10,494 bases of DNA, from contig USIA01000047.1 in NCBI GenBank assembly GCA_900554535.1, positions 1 to 10,494 of the forward strand, in the 5' to 3' direction. The translations under genes were made by a program, and so were the position numbers. Below are positions 1-5,888 of the stretch, one piece after another (position 1 is the first letter of the stretch; each line of letters begins with the position of its first letter). This DNA is from an uncultured Oscillospiraceae bacterium (lineage in GTDB: Bacteria; Bacillota; Clostridia; Oscillospirales; Acutalibacteraceae). The notes under the pieces were generated by a model. The model ran no database searches and was not told where the DNA came from. It saw nothing but the letters and a program-made list of their open reading frames with translations.

Positions 1-1034
1 CGGGGCAGGAGCCGGTGCGCCAGTGCGCCATCACCGTTGGCGAGCCGTACGTAAAATCCGACACAACTGTGGATTTCTCCGTGGCAAAGAACAACACCTA
101 TGCGTTCCGGTTTGAGATCATCGGGCCGCAGGGCCTGCAGCCAAACATCGCGGCGGGCAACGGAAAAGTCCTGCGCACGGAAGAGACGCGGCGTGTGGTA
201 GAAAATGGCCACGATGTCTACTACTTCAAGGTCCGCGCCATCGGCAACGTCGGGGAAGCCAGTGGCGTATACACCACGCTGCCCGGCCAGAAAGCCGTGA
301 AACACTGCACCATCAAAGTGGCGCCCATGACCGGCCACCAGAAGATCAACGGCAAATGGTATTATCTGGACGCCAACGGCAAGCCGCGCACCGGCTGGAT
401 CACTGCAGACGGAAAGCGCTATTATGGCATGCCGGACGGCCACCTGCAGACCGGCTGGCTCTCGTTCGGAAGCAATTATTATTACTGCACGAGTGACGGC
501 TCTTTGGCAAAGGGCTGGCTGCAGATTGGCACTTATCGCTATTACTTTAACCCCACGACTGGCCTGAAGACAACGAACGCAACTGTTGACGGTATCCATC
601 TGGGCTATAGCGGCCGCACGAGCACCGGCTACCAGTCCGCGGCGCGCGTCCTAAACAGCGTGGGCTGGAATCTGCGTTCGGCGTTTAACTGGTCCGCTGG
701 CCTGCGCTACAAGTCAACCACCTCCAACCCCTCGCCTGGAGCGGAGTGGTTCGCAAACTACGGCTTTAATAACAAGTGCGGCAACTGCTATGTGATGGCC
801 TCTACCTTCTATTACATGGCGGACCTGCTCGGCTACAATGCGCGCCAGATGACCGGCCTGGTCCCGCTGGCGGCCGGCGGCCTTGGGCCGCACTCCTGGT
901 GCGAGATTCGCATCAATGGCGCCACCTATGTGTTTGACCCGGACTTCACACATGAGACGGGCCGCAATGGCTACCAGATCCATTATGGCATGTCCGGCAC
1001 ATGGCGCTACACAAGCTACAGAAGCATGACATGA
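1..1034 (+). CDS. Secreted wall-binding protein with transglutaminase-like domain (5' partial)
   Basis: The reading frame is open to the left edge, so the N-terminus and any signal peptide lie outside the window; a GTG at 15 is in frame but has no convincing ribosome binding site. Counting from that codon, residues about 1-100 form a beta-rich segment. Residues about 108-190 hold aromatic/Gly cell-wall-binding repeats (GKWYYLDANGKPRTGW, GKRYYGMPDGHLQTGW, GSNYYYCTSDGSLAKGW), a repeat type that holds surface proteins on Gram-positive cell walls. Residues about 240-320 match a transglutaminase-like fold with the expected triad: Cys258 in GNCY, His293 in PHSW, Asp308 in VFDPD. In this superfamily the triad usually marks a papain-like thiol enzyme, either protein cross-linking or peptidase; the substrate is unknown. 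It is followed 19 nt later by a lipoprotein gene on the same strand. Family assignment is fairly sure, reaction is not. Confidence 0.85.
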   Translation, partial: GQEPVRQCAITVGEPYVKSDTTVDFSVAKNNTYAFRFEIIGPQGLQPNIAAGNGKVLRTEETRRVVENGHDVYYFKVRAIGNVGEASGVYTTLPGQKAVKHCTIKVAPMTGHQKINGKWYYLDANGKPRTGWITADGKRYYGMPDGHLQTGWLSFGSNYYYCTSDGSLAKGWLQIGTYRYYFNPTTGLKTTNATVDGIHLGYSGRTSTGYQSAARVLNSVGWNLRSAFNWSAGLRYKSTTSNPSPGAEWFANYGFNNKCGNCYVMASTFYYMADLLGYNARQMTGLVPLAAGGLGPHSWCEIRINGATYVFDPDFTHETGRNGYQIHYGMSGTWRYTSYRSMT

Positions 1035-1053
1035 GAAATGAGGAGACAAACTG

Positions 1054-2040
1054 ATGAATCGGAAAATTCTTTGCGGCGCAGCGGCGATGCTCTGCGCGGC
1101 CCTGCTCGCAGCGTGCAGCCAGACTTCTGCCGCTTCGACGGCTTCTTCTTCGGCCCCCGTATCCTCGGCGCCGGTTTCTTCGGCGGAAATGCCGGCCACA
1201 GCGGCGAAGATCATCGGCACGCAGGCTGATGGTGTGGAGCCGGTCACACTGGAAAATAAGACGGGAAAAGAGATCACCGGCTTTTCGGTGAAGAGCTCGG
1301 ACGAAACCGCGTATCCGGCCAATATGCTTCCGCAGGGGGAAACCTTTGCTGTGGGGGAAAAGCGTGATCTGTACTACGCGATTCCGAGTACGACGGAACT
1401 TAGCGACGCGCAATCTGTGTCCATGCCTGCGGAAAACGCAGATGCAGCCTCTTCTACGGGGGAATCGCGCGACCCGGATGCGTCCAGCACAGCTTCTGCC
1501 AAGGCGCTGCCCCCGCAGTATGACGTGCAGCTGACCTTTGCGGACAAGACCACTGCCGTGCTGCATGCGTTCCCGTTCGGCGACACCGCGCAGGGAAGCA
1601 TCTGCCAGGAAGACGGCGTGACTTTCCTGACCTACCTCTCCACTTCCAGCAATGAAGAAGTGAGTACAAAGGACGCAGAGCAGAAGCTGTTGGAGGACGC
1701 CAACGCATCCTCCACACCCGAAAGCAGCGAGCCAGCGGTATCTTCTTCCGCGCCCGCTTCCTCTTCGAAGGCTGCTGAAAAGTCCCAGGATACGACGACT
1801 ACTCAAAAGACACAGGAGACGGACACCGAGCCCGCCTCCAAGCCGAAGACCACCGCCAAACCCAAAACAAGCACCACCTCAAAGCCGAAATCTACGCCCA
1901 AGGCTTCCTCAAAGCCGAAGACCTCGTCCAAGCCCAAGGCCACAACACCCGACACCAACCAGGGCACCACACAGACGCCGAATACCACCACCGGCGGCAA
2001 TTCGGATGACGGCTGCCTGAACGGCGGTCTGCTATGGTAA
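1054..2040 (+). CDS. Ser/Thr/Lys/Pro-rich lipoprotein
   Basis: This is a 328-residue predicted lipoprotein. The start ATG is preceded by AGGAG at 1041-1045. Residues 1-20 form a signal peptide with lipobox LAAC, so Cys21 would be lipidated and the protein anchored on the outer face of the membrane. A Ser/Ala linker follows, then a beta-type domain at about residues 65-210. That domain begins with ENKTGKEITGFSVKSSDE and contains YDVQLTFADKTTAVLHAFPF, the pattern of small clostridial lipoprotein domains of unknown function. The C-terminal third (about 225-320) is low complexity: Ser/Ala-rich, then repeated SKPK/TKPK units, which could span or bind anionic wall polymers. It ends DDGCLNGGLLW, with an isolated Cys. 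It sits between a wall-binding enzyme and an acyltransferase whose start it overlaps by 7 nt, so the three probably act together at the cell surface. No reaction can be assigned. Confidence 0.85.
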   Translation: MNRKILCGAAAMLCAALLAACSQTSAASTASSSAPVSSAPVSSAEMPATAAKIIGTQADGVEPVTLENKTGKEITGFSVKSSDETAYPANMLPQGETFAVGEKRDLYYAIPSTTELSDAQSVSMPAENADAASSTGESRDPDASSTASAKALPPQYDVQLTFADKTTAVLHAFPFGDTAQGSICQEDGVTFLTYLSTSSNEEVSTKDAEQKLLEDANASSTPESSEPAVSSSAPASSSKAAEKSQDTTTTQKTQETDTEPASKPKTTAKPKTSTTSKPKSTPKASSKPKTSSKPKATTPDTNQGTTQTPNTTTGGNSDDGCLNGGLLW

Positions 2041-3074
2041 CGCCCGCAGAAGCGCGGCCTGCGCGTGAGGATGGATTTTCCTACATACGAGCCATCTCCT
2101 GCATTGCCATCATTGTTCTGCACACGGTGTTTTCAGCCATCCTGATGTTTCAGGACAGCCTGACCCCCGCGCAGAGCACTGCCTCCCATGCGGTTGCCAA
2201 CTGCATGATGTGGGCTGTTCCATGCTTTGTCATGGTGACGGGCGCGCTGCTGTTAAATCCTGCCAAGGAGCTTTCTTATCGCAAGCTGTTCGGAAAATAT
2301 GTGTTCCGCATCTTTGTGCTGCTGGTGGCCTTCTGCATGGTGTTCCGCGTGTTCGACATCTTCATGAATCACGAGGCGATCAGCGCCGGCGCCTTTTTGC
2401 AGGGGTTTTATCAGATGTTCACGGCCACAAGCTGGTCGCATCTGTGGTATCTGTACCTTTTGATTGGTCTGTATCTGCTCCTGCCATTTTACCGGATGGT
2501 GGCAAAACACAGCGGTGCGTTCGATTTAAAATACCTGCTCGTGATTTACATTGTGTTTTTGTCCCTGGTGCCTCTGCTCCAAAACTGGGTCAACTGCGGA
2601 TTCTACGTACACGTGTCCACCATCTATCCGTTTTATCTATTCTGCGGGTACGTTATCCATAAGAAAAACCCGCGGATGCGCGCAGTCACTGCCTGGTTGC
2701 TGCTCGCGGTCGGGACAGCGGCGATTGTCCTCCTGACCATCCTGCGCTGGGAAACCGGCTGGAAGCAGCTGGAGGCCCTGTGGGGATATTCCTCCATCCT
2801 CGTCATTGCACAGTCGGCGGGCTTTTTTGCCCTCGTCTCGCGCTGCAAGGGGAAGGCCGTCGTGCGAAAGATCCTGCTGCAGATCGACCGCTGCTCTTTG
2901 GGGATTTATCTAATCCACATGATTTTTGTGCGCCTGTTTTTGCGCTACTGGGGCTTTAATCCGTATATAGGAGGGGTTCTCGCATTTGTGGGCCTGATCT
3001 TGCTGATTTTTGCGATTTCGTTTGCAATCACCTGGCTTCTCAAGTGGATCCCCGGTGTGAGAAAAATTCTGTAA
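2034..3074 (+). CDS. Acyltransferase-3 family integral membrane protein
   Basis: This 346-residue membrane protein has about ten hydrophobic helices and matches the acyltransferase-3 (OafA/WecH/OatA-type) family in length and pattern. The family transfers acyl groups, usually acetyl, to sugars of surface polysaccharides, peptidoglycan or lipids at the membrane. Helix 1 carries the conserved Arg and His (Arg19 and His30 in YIRAISCIAIIVLHT). The last helices include SLGIYLIHMIFVRLF, typical of the family C-terminus. There is no extracellular SGNH domain, so it resembles WecH/IcaC-like short members rather than OatA. The ATG lies inside the end of the upstream lipoprotein gene (ATGGTAA overlap) and has only a weak ribosome binding site, which points to translational coupling. 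A strong terminator follows 17 nt after the stop. Acceptor and donor are unknown. Confidence 0.85.
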   Translation: MVTPAEARPAREDGFSYIRAISCIAIIVLHTVFSAILMFQDSLTPAQSTASHAVANCMMWAVPCFVMVTGALLLNPAKELSYRKLFGKYVFRIFVLLVAFCMVFRVFDIFMNHEAISAGAFLQGFYQMFTATSWSHLWYLYLLIGLYLLLPFYRMVAKHSGAFDLKYLLVIYIVFLSLVPLLQNWVNCGFYVHVSTIYPFYLFCGYVIHKKNPRMRAVTAWLLLAVGTAAIVLLTILRWETGWKQLEALWGYSSILVIAQSAGFFALVSRCKGKAVVRKILLQIDRCSLGIYLIHMIFVRLFLRYWGFNPYIGGVLAFVGLILLIFAISFAITWLLKWIPGVRKIL

Positions 3075-3091
3075 CAAAAACGTTTTTTAAG

Positions 3092-3131
3092 AAAGGCATC
3101 TGCTGTTTATTTGAACAGCAGATGCCTTTTT
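3092..3131 (+). terminator. Intrinsic terminator of the surface operon
   Basis: AAAGGCATCTGCTGTT (3092-3107) pairs perfectly over 16 bp with 3114-3129 across a 6-nt loop, and the right arm runs into a TTTTT stretch (3127-3131). It lies 17 nt after the acyltransferase stop codon and should end transcription of the first operon, isolating it from the downstream locus. Confidence 0.93.
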
Positions 3132-3287
3132 GAGTCGGCGGCTGCAAACGGGCGAAATGTCTGCACATCTTTGCTCGAAATTCTTTCCATGCTTTTCTCC
3201 CCCGTTTTTTCTCTATTATATCCCCGAACAGCCGAAATGTGTATCCCCCCAAAACCGATTTGAATTTTAGGGAACAATCACGTTGTT
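3132..3287. other. Intergenic stretch without a recognisable gene
   Basis: Between the terminator and the first repeat copy I see no ORF with a ribosome binding site and no convincing promoter. A TATTAT at 3214-3219 has no good -35 partner. Together with the truncated gene that follows, about 590 nt (3132-3724) lack an intact coding gene. Confidence 0.6.
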
Positions 3288-3345
3288 TCATCCGTTTGCA
3301 ATACAGAAGTCCAAAGCAATTCTGGAAAGCAAACGGAGGATTTTT
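3288..3345 (+). promoter_or_regulatory. Structured leader hairpin, copy A
   Basis: TCCGTTTGC (3291-3299) pairs with GCAAACGGA (3329-3337). Past one A/G mismatch the helix continues with two more pairs (3288-3289 with 3339-3340). The loop is 29 nt and contains an inner stem, CAGAA (3304-3308) with TTCTG (3320-3324). A TTTTT run (3341-3345) follows at once. Helix, loop length, inner stem and T-run match copy B, with compensatory changes in the arms. It may be a terminator/attenuator-type element or a structured untranslated leader; the function is inferred. Confidence 0.65.
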
Positions 3346-3453
3346 ATAGGAATCAGGAGGCGGTTTTATGAAGCGAAAAATCTGGTCAGCAGCGGCGGCG
3401 GTGCTTTTGGCGGTTGCCGTTTTCACCGGATGCACGGAACAGAACGCACAAAG
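3288..3453 (+). repeat. Direct repeat copy A: leader plus lipoprotein 5' end
   Basis: This segment aligns with 4207-4370. The coding part (3368-3453 against 4285-4370) differs at 4 of 86 positions. The leader (3288-3367) is more diverged, with two extra bases and changes concentrated in the hairpin arms. Similarity stops right after ACGCACAAAG. The repeat brackets the AT-rich segment carrying the small secreted-protein gene. It is best explained by duplication of the start of the transporter operon followed by decay of this copy. Confidence 0.9.
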
Positions 3454-3475
3454 AGCCAAATGTCGTGCTAGATAG
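3368..3475 (+). pseudogene. Truncated duplicate of the lipoprotein gene (35 codons)
   Basis: An ATG with AGGAGG (3355-3360) at good spacing opens a frame starting MKRKIWSAAAAVLLAVAVFTGC, nearly identical to the signal peptide and lipobox of the full lipoprotein encoded from 4285. After the 28th codon the sequences part and the frame ends within seven codons (RAKCRAR, then TAG). The globular domain is gone. If translated it would yield only a lipidated peptide of about 14 residues. It is most simply a relic of a duplicated operon start, although translation of the short product is not excluded because its start signals are intact. Confidence 0.85.
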
Positions 3476-3568
3476 CTTTTTCGGCCATTGAAACGGTTGC
3501 AATACGCCATAGATGTATCAAAATTTAAATAAAAATTAAAGTTTTTTAGGGATTTTTTTAGAATTATA

Positions 3569-3597
3569 TTGACTTTATTGCTGTGGCATGCTATACT
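3569..3597 (+). promoter_or_regulatory. Consensus housekeeping promoter with extended -10
   Basis: TTGACT (3569-3574) and TATACT (3592-3597) are separated by 17 bp, and TG at 3589-3590 makes an extended -10. This is near-optimal for the vegetative sigma factor. The predicted transcript starts near 3604, leaving a 5' untranslated region of about 120 nt before the secreted-protein gene at 3725. Confidence 0.85.
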
Positions 3598-3611
3598 CTA
3601 GACAAATAATA

Positions 3612-3677
3612 TAAGTACATAAGTGTATTAAGTGATTTATTTATATCCATGAATCCATTTATCTTTCTCGGCCGAGA
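3612..3677 (+). promoter_or_regulatory. Candidate operator sites in the 5' untranslated region
   Basis: Three TAAGT units lie at 3612-3616, 3620-3624 and 3629-3633, just downstream of the predicted transcription start. A perfect 12-bp palindrome TCTCGGCCGAGA at 3666-3677 stands out as a GC-rich island in AT-rich DNA. Either could bind a regulator, and the palindrome could also form a small RNA hairpin. No regulator gene is present in the window, so this is a suggestion from pattern only. Confidence 0.35.
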
Positions 3678-3724
3678 GATTATGGAAATATTTGTAAAAT
3701 TCATCTTTAAAGGAGGTTCGACTT

Positions 3725-4162
3725 ATGTTCAAGTTCAAGACTAGAGTTCTGGGTGCTGTAATGGCGACCGCAATGATTGCTGCTGTGGCGGCTGCGGTTC
3801 CGGCAAATGCGGCAAAAGGGAACACGCAAGATAGGGGTTGGAATTTTGGTATTAGCAATACCTACGCATATAGCACCCCACAAGATAAACTCGATGATTC
3901 ATATTGCTATGTTCTTGTGCAAAGGAACGAAAGAATGACCATAATGCACACCCAAATTATGGGGCGAGGTGTCGCTTGGACCAATCAAACGATTGCAGGC
4001 AGTGTGGATCTTAAACGCAATGTACAGTATTCTGTACGTAACACGGTTAATGAAAGTCTGTTAGGACAAGCGGCCTTGCGTGGTTCAGCAGGGCCCAACG
4101 AAATACTGATTGCGAGTGGTGTTTGGAGTCCGGATTCTGTCGGAGTCTATACGATTGTATAA
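3725..4162 (+). CDS. Small secreted protein of unknown function
   Basis: This encodes a 145-residue preprotein. AAAGGAGG (3709-3716) sits 8 nt before the ATG and a consensus promoter lies upstream, so strong expression is likely. Residues 1-29 form a signal peptide (basic MFKFKTR, an Ala/Val-rich core, and cleavage motif ANA before AKGNT), giving a mature protein of about 116 residues outside the cell. There is no lipobox or sortase motif and only one Cys. Visible features are RGWNFGISNTYAYS near the mature N-terminus and GVWSPDS near the C-terminus. The overall pattern loosely recalls small secreted clostridial/bacillary proteins of the DUF2712 kind found near ABC transporters, but I cannot confirm that. 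The gene is more AT-rich than its neighbours, lies between the two direct repeats, and precedes an immunity/export-type ABC operon, so it could be that system's substrate, toxin or antagonist. Confidence 0.85.
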   Translation: MFKFKTRVLGAVMATAMIAAVAAAVPANAAKGNTQDRGWNFGISNTYAYSTPQDKLDDSYCYVLVQRNERMTIMHTQIMGRGVAWTNQTIAGSVDLKRNVQYSVRNTVNESLLGQAALRGSAGPNEILIASGVWSPDSVGVYTIV

Positions 4163-4205
4163 TTGTATAAATATTTCTTTCGGTTTTAAAAAATAGTAAT
4201 GTCGT

Positions 4206-4264
4206 ATCCCCTATTTGCAAAACAGAAGTGCCATGCAATTCTGGGAAGCAAATAGGGGATTTTT
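4206..4264 (+). promoter_or_regulatory. Structured leader / possible attenuator, copy B
   Basis: ATCCCCTATTTGC (4206-4218) pairs perfectly over 13 bp with GCAAATAGGGGAT (4248-4260) around a 29-nt loop with an inner stem, CAGAA (4223-4227) and TTCTG (4239-4243). A T-run (4260-4264) follows directly. It lies 44 nt after the secreted-protein stop and 20 nt before the lipoprotein start. It could act as a partial terminator that lowers read-through into the transporter operon, or as a regulated leader. Three helix pairs are compensated relative to copy A, which supports selection for pairing. Confidence 0.7.
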
Positions 4265-4370
4265 AAAAGATGAGGGGCGGTTTTATGAAGCAAAAAATCT
4301 GGTCAGCGGCGGCGGCGGTGTTTTTGGCGGTTGCCGTTTTCACCGGATGTACGGAACAGAACGCACAAAG
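4207..4370 (+). repeat. Direct repeat copy B: leader plus lipoprotein 5' end
   Basis: This is the intact partner of the segment at 3288-3453, displaced by 917 bp at the start codons. It runs into the full lipoprotein gene, whereas copy A is truncated. Recombination between the copies would remove about 0.9 kb containing the secreted-protein gene and leave the transporter operon whole. Confidence 0.9.
4272..4280 (+). promoter_or_regulatory. Ribosome binding site fixing the lipoprotein start at 4285
   Basis: GAGGGGCGG lies 4 nt before ATG 4285, and copy A has AGGAGGCGG at the same place before its ATG. An in-frame ATG at 4270 is absent from copy A, would put the ribosome binding site inside the gene, and would disturb the signal peptide, so 4285 is preferred. 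Confidence 0.75.
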
Positions 4371-5025
4371 CCAGGCGCAGAAAACCATGGTGAACATGCC
4401 ACAGAATGCCTTGACAAGCGAAAATTCAGCGCCTCCCGCTGAGTCCGAGGTGGATGGGGTCAAAATTTATCCCATGGGAGAATTTGTGCCCGTGAAGAGT
4501 TCCAGTACAAACTACACCTTTTCTTACCGTGTAACATCTGCGAAAGTTTATTCAACCTTGGAGGAAGCCGGCCTTTCTGCAAAAGAATTAAGTTTAGGAT
4601 ATAATTACATCGATGGAAACTCTGTCCCCGCCTACAATACGGACGGAACCTTTCCAGAGGGATCTGCGTTGTTACTTTTAGATGCAGAGGTAAAATTGGA
4701 GGGTGAAATTCCGAAAGAGGATGGAACAGAGCCCCGCGCAGATATTTTATCTCCGATGATTCAACAGGATTTTGGAGTGAATGAAGGAAAAGGGGAATCC
4801 CTCTCTTTCCGGCCCGCAACTGTTTATAACAGCAAAGCACCGGAAAAGGACCGCGACGTGCAGTATTATCATCTTCCATCTATCAAGGATGGCGAAACGG
4901 AAACTTTTCAACTGGGCTATATTTTCCCCAAAAAATATATGGAAAATGGCAATCTCTATGTTGCCATCGTAGGTGAGAACACGACGCGTGACCGCGTCAT
5001 TCGGATAGAGGTTGATACGAAATGA
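4285..5025 (+). CDS. ABC-operon lipoprotein
   Basis: This is a 246-residue predicted lipoprotein. MKQKIWSAAAAVFLAVAVFTGC gives a signal peptide and lipobox FTGC with Cys22 as lipidation site, placing the protein on the outer membrane face. A polar linker (about 23-56) leads to one beta-rich domain (about 57-246) that includes YPMGE, SYRVTSAKVYSTLEEAGL and IKDGETETFQLGYIFPKKY. Spaced motifs are shared with the anchored protein at the end of the operon (Y..G[EQ], Y.V(T)..AK, GL), suggesting distant paralogues. The stop overlaps the permease start (ATGA at 5022-5025), so the two are translationally coupled. By analogy with LanI-type lipoproteins beside LanFEG transporters it could bind an extracellular peptide or stabilise the transporter; that role is inference. 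No named domain is assigned with confidence. Confidence 0.85.
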   Translation: MKQKIWSAAAAVFLAVAVFTGCTEQNAQSQAQKTMVNMPQNALTSENSAPPAESEVDGVKIYPMGEFVPVKSSSTNYTFSYRVTSAKVYSTLEEAGLSAKELSLGYNYIDGNSVPAYNTDGTFPEGSALLLLDAEVKLEGEIPKEDGTEPRADILSPMIQQDFGVNEGKGESLSFRPATVYNSKAPEKDRDVQYYHLPSIKDGETETFQLGYIFPKKYMENGNLYVAIVGENTTRDRVIRIEVDTK

Positions 5026-5888
5026 AAAATGTCGTGCGATTGGAGCTGGGAAAGGCATTCAAAAACTGGCGTTTTCTGCTTTCGATACTCATCGGATGTG
5101 CGTTGAACATTGGCAGTGCTGTGATTCGGATCCAAAGCTACTATTCTGACAGTAGTTATTTTCAAAAGATAGCATCCGCGGGCATCATTTCAAATCCGGT
5201 CGTTGAGGCGGAATCTTTTTATAATCGATGGATCGGCGCAGATGCCTATACTTTATTTGCGACTCTGTTTTTTTATCTGGCCCCGTTGCTTTGTACCATT
5301 CCATTTGCATGGAGCTATTGCCAGGAGCGGAACCGGTATTATGAGCGGAATATGGTCGTGCGCTGTGGGCGCTATCGGTACTATTCCGCCAAATGGATTG
5401 CGACGTTCTGTGCGGGGGGATTGGCTGTTTTGATTCCTGTTCTACTGAACATTTTAGTTGTGTCCATGTTTGTTCCTGCCCGTACGCCGAGTATTGACTA
5501 TGTGATTTATAGCTATGGAATTTATTACCCGGAGCTGGGGTCCAAACTCCTTTATACAATGCCTGCCCTATATGTTTGCATGCGGTTGCTTATCATCTTT
5601 GTTTTCTGCGGCCTTTTGGCGGTGTTGGGCATGTCGATCGCCTACATAACCAAAAACCAGGTGGCGGTTCTGATCACATCATTTTTCATCTGTGTTGCGT
5701 TGCAGTTTATTGAAGGCGGCGTATTTGCTTTCAGCAAATATTCAGCGTCCCTTTCTCCTATCAATTTTTTAGGGCAAATTGGAAACACCAGTAAATTTTT
5801 ATGGGGAGTCCTTCTGGAGGGTGGCATCATCGCAGCCATTACGATCATCAGCACTTGTGTACGGGGGAAGCGACATGAAATTTATTAA
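5022..5888 (+). CDS. ABC-2-type transporter permease 1
   Basis: This 288-residue integral membrane protein has six predicted helices (about 17-37, 75-97, 126-151, 182-208, 213-233, 260-280), the normal layout of an ABC-2-type permease half. The short cytoplasmic N-terminus MKNVVRLELGKAFKNWRF is like those of the BcrB/LanE/LanG group. A basic, Tyr-rich segment between helices 2 and 3 (QERNRYYERNMVVRCGRYRY) would be the coupling helix that meets the ATPase. The start overlaps the lipoprotein stop by 4 nt, and the end overlaps the next permease by 14 nt. It likely pairs with the second permease and the ATPase to move a hydrophobic or cationic peptide out of the membrane. The substrate is unknown, and sequence alone does not separate LanE from LanG. 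Confidence 0.82.
   Translation: MKNVVRLELGKAFKNWRFLLSILIGCALNIGSAVIRIQSYYSDSSYFQKIASAGIISNPVVEAESFYNRWIGADAYTLFATLFFYLAPLLCTIPFAWSYCQERNRYYERNMVVRCGRYRYYSAKWIATFCAGGLAVLIPVLLNILVVSMFVPARTPSIDYVIYSYGIYYPELGSKLLYTMPALYVCMRLLIIFVFCGLLAVLGMSIAYITKNQVAVLITSFFICVALQFIEGGVFAFSKYSASLSPINFLGQIGNTSKFLWGVLLEGGIIAAITIISTCVRGKRHEIY

Noticed and set aside
946..1806. Long minus-strand open frame (about 286 codons) opposite the transglutaminase and lipoprotein genes
   Set aside because: It is Arg/Gly/Cys-rich with no domain or start signal, and lies opposite two well-supported genes. It is a side effect of GC-rich codon use.
3214..3219. TATTAT as a promoter for the copy A leader
   Set aside because: No acceptable -35 element lies at 16-18 bp upstream.
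3040..3510. Minus-strand open frame across the terminator and truncated lipoprotein
   Set aside because: It runs through a strong terminator stem and antisense to the lipoprotein relic. A similar antisense frame occurs opposite copy B, as expected from the duplication.
4158..4163. TATAAT overlapping the secreted-protein stop, as a promoter for the transporter operon
   Set aside because: The best -35 at 17-bp spacing (TTCTGT) is poor and there is no TGn extension, so it cannot be called with confidence.
4270..4284. Earlier in-frame ATG for the ABC-operon lipoprotein
   Set aside because: It would place the ribosome binding site inside the gene, and the codon is not present in repeat copy A.
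3288..4370. Composite transposon or insertion sequence explanation for the direct repeats
   Set aside because: There is no transposase, and the repeats contain coding sequence of the neighbouring gene without terminal inverted repeats. Duplication of host sequence fits better.
5779..5874. Upstream extension of permease 2
   Set aside because: It would overlap permease 1 by about 100 nt and add a non-family N-terminus; ATG 5875 starts a typical permease.
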